Under the pieces are notes generated by a model that did not search any database, had not been told where the DNA came from, and saw nothing but the letters and a program-made list of their open reading frames with translations. The translations under genes were made by a program, and so were the position numbers. From assembly GCF_020564355.1 (NCBI RefSeq), contig NZ_JAJCRR010000002.1, positions 496,001-560,000 of the forward strand: a DNA stretch of 64,000 nt. Direction: 5' to 3'. Each line of letters starts with the position of its first letter. Positions within the stretch are counted from its first letter, which is position 1. Source of the DNA: Lachnospira pectinoschiza. GTDB lineage: Bacteria; Bacillota; Clostridia; Lachnospirales; Lachnospiraceae. Below, piece after piece: positions 60,107 to 64,000 of the stretch.

Positions 60107-60373
60107 ATGGTAACACAGGACACTATTAACCGGATTAACGAATTATACCGCAAGTCCAAGGCAGAAGGCTTAACAAGCGCCGAAGCCGAGGAACAGAAGC
60201 AGCTTCGTGCAGAGTACGTTGCAGCATTCCGCAACAATTTAAGAGGAACGCTCGATTCCATTAAAATCCAGAACCCGGACGGTTCTATGATTGATGTCAA
60301 GAAGCGGCATGAAGAAAAAATGAAGCGGCTGGAACAGGAAGCATTGGAAAATGCCAGAAAATACGGCAATTAA
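60107..60373 (+). CDS. DUF896/YnzC-family protein
   Basis: 88 aa. INRINELYRKSKAEGLTSAEAEEQKQLRAEYVAAFRNNLRGTLDSIKI is diagnostic for UPF0291/DUF896. Small helical hairpin protein associated with SOS operons in B. subtilis; function unknown. Confidence 0.92.
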   Translation: MVTQDTINRINELYRKSKAEGLTSAEAEEQKQLRAEYVAAFRNNLRGTLDSIKIQNPDGSMIDVKKRHEEKMKRLEQEALENARKYGN

Positions 60374-60390
60374 GACAAAACGAGGCAGTT

Positions 60391-60933
60391 ATGACTAAAG
60401 AACAGGCAAGAGTATTTGTAAAAGCAGAAAAAAATAAAATGACACCGGCACAGATTCATGAAAACAGCCGTCAAATCATAGATCGGCTTATTTCACAGGA
60501 TTTTTTTTACAGCGCAGATACCGTACTTACTTATGTCAGTTACAATCAGGAAGTGGAAACCCATTCCTTTATTGACAATTGTCTTTCCCTGGGCAAAACC
60601 GTGCTTGTGCCAAAGGTCTACGGCAGGGATATGAAGTTCCACCAGATTACGGCGCTGTCAGAATTAAAGCCCGGCAAATACGGTATTTTAGAACCCGATA
60701 ATACTGATATCTGTGAACCGGAGCAGGGGCTGATGATTATGCCCGGACTTGCTTTTGATAAAGAACACCACCGTGCCGGATATGGCGGCGGATTTTACGA
60801 CCGCTATTTAGAACAGCACCCGGTGTTTTACAAAGCCGCTGTAGCTTTTTCTTTTCAGATTGTAGACCATATCGAAACCGAAAGCTACGACTTAAAACCG
60901 GATTGTATTATTACTGAACAGGCGGTTCTGTAA
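60391..60933 (+). CDS. 5-formyltetrahydrofolate cyclo-ligase
   Basis: 180 aa. ATP-dependent conversion of 5-formyl- to 5,10-methenyl-THF. Signature LMIMPGLAFDKEHHRAGYGGGFYDRYLE. Starts 17 bp after the DUF896 gene; part of the cluster proB to proA. Confidence 0.92.
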   Translation: MTKEQARVFVKAEKNKMTPAQIHENSRQIIDRLISQDFFYSADTVLTYVSYNQEVETHSFIDNCLSLGKTVLVPKVYGRDMKFHQITALSELKPGKYGILEPDNTDICEPEQGLMIMPGLAFDKEHHRAGYGGGFYDRYLEQHPVFYKAAVAFSFQIVDHIETESYDLKPDCIITEQAVL

Positions 60934-61003
60934 CAACAGACGAAAATGCCTGCAAAATAAAGAATCGTAAAAATATAAAAATTTTATGGAGGGCAGAAAA
61001 AAT

Positions 61004-62251
61004 ATGGAAACACTTACCGTAATGGGACAGCGTGCAAAAACAGCCGCCGCCCAGCTTGCAAAAACCGGAATCACCGAACGCAATAATGCTTTAAAAGCAG
61101 CTGCAGATGCACTGCTTGCAAAACGTGATACCATTCAGGCTGCCAATGCAAAAGACATTGAAGCCGCAAAGAAAAATCAGATGAAACCGGCAATGATTGA
61201 CCGTCTGACACTGACCGATGCCAGAATTGAAGGCATGGCAGAAGGCTTGTATCAGATTGTGCAGTTAGACGACCCGATTGGTGAAATCACTTCCATGAAG
61301 CAGCGTCCAAACGGTCTGATGATTGGTAAAAAAAAGGTGCCGTTAGGTGTTATCGCCATTATTTATGAATCCCGTCCAAATGTTACTGCCGATGCTTTCG
61401 GACTGACTTTAAAATCCGGCAATGCCGTTATTTTAAGAGGTGGCAGTGATGCGATTCACTCCAATACGGCAATTGTTTCCGTAATTACCGAAAGCCTGAA
61501 AGAATGTGGTATCAATCCGGATGCCATCCAGCTGGTTACTGATACCGACAGGGCGCTTGTTACCGAATTAATGCATATGAATAAATATATTGATGTCATT
61601 ATTCCGAGAGGCGGTGCCGGACTGATTCAGAATGTCGTCCAAAACAGCACTGTTCCGGTCATTGAAACAGGAACCGGAAACTGCCATATTTATGTGGATG
61701 AATATGCAGACTTTAAGATGGCAGAAGATATTATTTTCAATGCAAAGACACAGCGTATCGGTGTCTGCAATGCCTGTGAATCTTTAGTTGTCCACAGTAA
61801 GATTGCCGGTGAATTTATCCCGCAGCTGGTTGACCGCTTAAAATTAAAAAACGTTGAAATCCGTGGTGATGAACGTGCAATAGCTGCCGACTCACGGATT
61901 GTTCCGGCAACGGAAGAAGACTGGGGAACGGAATACTTAGATTACATCATTTCATTAAAGGTTGTGGATTCCATTGATGAAGCAATTGCACACATTAACC
62001 GCTATAATACCGGTCATTCCGAGGCCATTATCACAAAAGATTATGACCATGCACAGCAGTTTTTAAATGAAATTGATGCCGCCGCCGTCTATGTCAATGC
62101 TTCGACCCGTTTTACGGATGGATTTGAGTTTGGCTTCGGTGCGGAAATCGGTATCAGCACACAAAAGATTCACGCACGCGGTCCGATGGGACTGGATGCG
62201 CTGACCACTTCCAAATATGTCATTTACGGAAACGGACAAGTCCGGAAGTAG
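61004..62251 (+). CDS. proA: Gamma-glutamyl phosphate reductase
   Basis: 415 aa. Second step of proline synthesis. [36 protein letters not shown], catalytic cysteine in [16 protein letters not shown]-terminal [21 protein letters not shown]. Start at 61004 just after GGAGGG (60986 in-frame ATG forms that site). Confidence 0.96.
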   Translation: METLTVMGQRAKTAAAQLAKTGITERNNALKAAADALLAKRDTIQAANAKDIEAAKKNQMKPAMIDRLTLTDARIEGMAEGLYQIVQLDDPIGEITSMKQRPNGLMIGKKKVPLGVIAIIYESRPNVTADAFGLTLKSGNAVILRGGSDAIHSNTAIVSVITESLKECGINPDAIQLVTDTDRALVTELMHMNKYIDVIIPRGGAGLIQNVVQNSTVPVIETGTGNCHIYVDEYADFKMAEDIIFNAKTQRIGVCNACESLVVHSKIAGEFIPQLVDRLKLKNVEIRGDERAIAADSRIVPATEEDWGTEYLDYIISLKVVDSIDEAIAHINRYNTGHSEAIITKDYDHAQQFLNEIDAAAVYVNASTRFTDGFEFGFGAEIGISTQKIHARGPMGLDALTTSKYVIYGNGQVRK

Positions 62252-62278
62252 CCTTGAAAAATTTACAGGTAATTTTAA

Positions 62279-62302
62279 TGCCGTCTGACGGCAGAATGGG
62301 GA
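62279..62302 (+). promoter_or_regulatory. Palindromic hairpin and ribosome site before 62309
   Basis: TGCCGT-ctg-ACGGCA (62279-62293) followed by gaatgggg and the ATG at 62309. Matches the pattern before upp. Confidence 0.5.
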
Positions 62303-62308
62303 ATTGTA

Positions 62309-63979
62309 ATGATAAAAAGTGTTAAAGATTTAAAAGCGTATGAAGATGTCTTTACGCTGATTGATGAATGTACTGATAACTATGTGTTCGTTTATGATTT
62401 AGAAAATGATTTGTTTCATATAAGTAAATCTGCACTGGATACTTTTACTTTGGAAGAGGAACATATCAAATTAGCTTCCAGCGCTTTGAAACCTCTGGTT
62501 TATCCAAAAGACTGGGACAGGCTGGCTGCTGATATCCGTGCCGTGCGCAATCAGGAAAAAGCACAGCACAATCTGGAGTACCGCCTGATTACCAAAGATG
62601 ATGAAATTATATGGGTAAGCGGAAAAAGCCGTACCTTTTTTAATGAAAATGGTGAGCCTTTCATGCTGATAGGCTGCATTTGCGAAATCGGAAAGCATAA
62701 CAAATACGACAATGTCACAAGCCTTTACTGTGAAGATGTGTTAAAAGAGCGTTATGCCCTTGCAAAAATCGCAGAGCCGCAGCCTGTTACCGGCACGATA
62801 TTGTTAATCGGCATTGACAATTTCCGCGAAATCAATGAAAAATACGGTACCAAAATGGGCAACATTCTGCTTGCCGGTGTTGCAGAGGCAATTGCCGTCT
62901 GCTGCAAAAACCGTGAAAATGTATTCCGTTTCCACGGGGATGAATTTGCCGTGATTTTAAAAGAACAGCCGTCATGTACCACCGCCGATGCGAAAAAATT
63001 GTATAAAACTATCCGTAGAAAAATTGATTCTTCAATTGAAAAAAACGGGTATCATATGTTTTTCACGATTTCCGGTGGTGCGGCTTCCTTTAATACACAG
63101 GAGGATTCTTACGAAGATGTTTTAAAAAATGCCAAATTTGCACTGCATGTTTCAAAATTAAATGGTAAAAACACCTTTACACCATATTCAGAAGATGAAT
63201 ATCTTTCCTATATCCGCAGAATTGATATTCAGGAAGAATTAAGAAAATGTGTGGAAAATGATTTTAAGGGCTTTGAAGTCTATTACCAGCCCATTATGAA
63301 ACCGCAGACGAACACCCTCTACGGCTCGGAAGCCTTAATCCGCTGGCACAGTGAGAAATACGGTTTTATGTCACCGGTTGATTTCGTTCCACTGCTTGAA
63401 GAAAGCGCCTTAATCATCCCGCTCGGCAAATGGATTATTGAAAATGCGGTGCGGCAGTGTAAAGCATGGGTTTCGGTTTATCCGGATTTTATAATGAATA
63501 TTAACCTGTCCTTTGTACAGATTATTAAAAGTGATATTTTAAAAGACGCGGTAGAATTACTGGAACAGTATGAACTCTCTGCCGAACATGTTGTTTTTGA
63601 GGTCACGGAAAGCGGCGAGCTGGAAAATAATACTGCCGTAAAGCATGTGTTAAATTCTTTTAATAACAAAAGCTTAAATCTTGCCATTGACGATTTCGGT
63701 ACGGGCTATTCTAACCTGCGCTATATCCGCGATATGATGTTTGGCATTATCAAAATCGACCGTCTGTTTATCAAAGATATTAATGAAAGCAGCCAAAACT
63801 ACACACTTGTCAAGTATGTAACGGAAATGGCACACAACTTTAACATCAAGGTCTGCGTGGAAGGTGTCGAAACGCAGGAAGAATACGACAAGGTCATGAC
63901 ATTAAAACCAGACTGTATTCAGGGCTTTTTCTACGGCAAACCGATGAATGCCGGAAATTTTGCCGCCAGCTATATTTAA
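62309..63979 (+). CDS. PAS-GGDEF-EAL cyclic-di-GMP protein
   Basis: 556 aa. Residues about 10-125 are a PAS/PAC-type sensor (LEYRLITKDDEIIWVSGKSRTFFN). GGDEF domain about 150-300; the active loop reads FHGDEF rather than GGDEF, so cyclase activity is doubtful. EAL domain about 310-550: SEALIRW, MNINLSF, FDVTESG-like FEVTESG, DDFGTGYSN (about 460), KIDRLFI and EGVETQ are intact, so phosphodiesterase activity is expected. No membrane helix. The gene ends 21 bp before the window edge. Confidence 0.9.
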   Translation: MIKSVKDLKAYEDVFTLIDECTDNYVFVYDLENDLFHISKSALDTFTLEEEHIKLASSALKPLVYPKDWDRLAADIRAVRNQEKAQHNLEYRLITKDDEIIWVSGKSRTFFNENGEPFMLIGCICEIGKHNKYDNVTSLYCEDVLKERYALAKIAEPQPVTGTILLIGIDNFREINEKYGTKMGNILLAGVAEAIAVCCKNRENVFRFHGDEFAVILKEQPSCTTADAKKLYKTIRRKIDSSIEKNGYHMFFTISGGAASFNTQEDSYEDVLKNAKFALHVSKLNGKNTFTPYSEDEYLSYIRRIDIQEELRKCVENDFKGFEVYYQPIMKPQTNTLYGSEALIRWHSEKYGFMSPVDFVPLLEESALIIPLGKWIIENAVRQCKAWVSVYPDFIMNINLSFVQIIKSDILKDAVELLEQYELSAEHVVFEVTESGELENNTAVKHVLNSFNNKSLNLAIDDFGTGYSNLRYIRDMMFGIIKIDRLFIKDINESSQNYTLVKYVTEMAHNFNIKVCVEGVETQEEYDKVMTLKPDCIQGFFYGKPMNAGNFAASYI

Positions 63980-64000
63980 CAGCAGAGTCAAATCTACAAA

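Overview
The window looks like chromosomal DNA of a gut Lachnospiraceae (Firmicutes, Clostridia; Roseburia, Lachnospira or Eubacterium-like). Support comes from a tRNA-Tyr T-box leader, a Gram-positive 6S RNA, BirA operators with BioY transporters, RqcH, a SpoIID-type protein, ScpAB, omega and Gmk in Firmicutes order, a cytoplasmic-type pectinesterase and many AGGAGG-like ribosome binding sites. The species is not determined.

Layout. 1-5,100: end of smpB, tmRNA on the minus strand, a membrane coiled-coil protein behind a structured leader, a two-component system and a lipoprotein. 5,200-12,430: pectinesterase, GNAT and glycosyltransferase, then a biotin block (bioY; an RpiB-like isomerase; bioB-bioY) with two BirA operators, and a sigma-70-like protein that lacks the promoter-binding regions. 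12,500-33,200: core genome with 6S RNA, SpoIID-like protein, YihY, scpAB, M18 aminopeptidase, prmA-rsmE, cysteine desulfurase-thiI, an HPr-like protein without its catalytic histidine, mtaB, T-box-tyrS, rqcH, yicC-gmk-rpoZ and an RlmD-type methyltransferase.

33,420-47,330: an AT-rich accessory island. It holds a restriction-modification system of the Alw26I/Eco31I/Esp3I type: a small HTH protein behind a helically phased repeat array, an ASCH protein, and a 1,009-aa fusion of an adenine methyltransferase with a circularly permuted cytosine-5 methyltransferase. The matching HNH endonuclease lies 4.6 kb downstream, separated by a truncated IS3 element, remnants of an integrative element, a complete IS200-type insertion and a decayed gene cluster with an SMC-like coiled coil. 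After the endonuclease come an IS66 remnant carrying a solitary IS200 right end, a metallophosphoesterase, a RhuM-family protein and a PD-(D/E)XK nuclease of the NucS/DUF91 type.

47,390-64,000: core genome again, with a MATE transporter fused to a cytidylate-kinase-like domain, uraA-upp, an HD protein, a YczE-type membrane protein divergent from a LysR regulator, two flavoproteins, a proline cluster (proB ... proA) with a folate enzyme, and a GGDEF/EAL protein.

The most novel signal is a leader RNA of about 150 nt present twice (before the 1,198 gene and before bioB). Its helices are held by compensatory base changes although the primary sequence differs. It resembles no riboswitch class I recognise. 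A simpler module, a stem-loop directly followed by a GRAANGGAG-like Shine-Dalgarno, recurs before several other genes.
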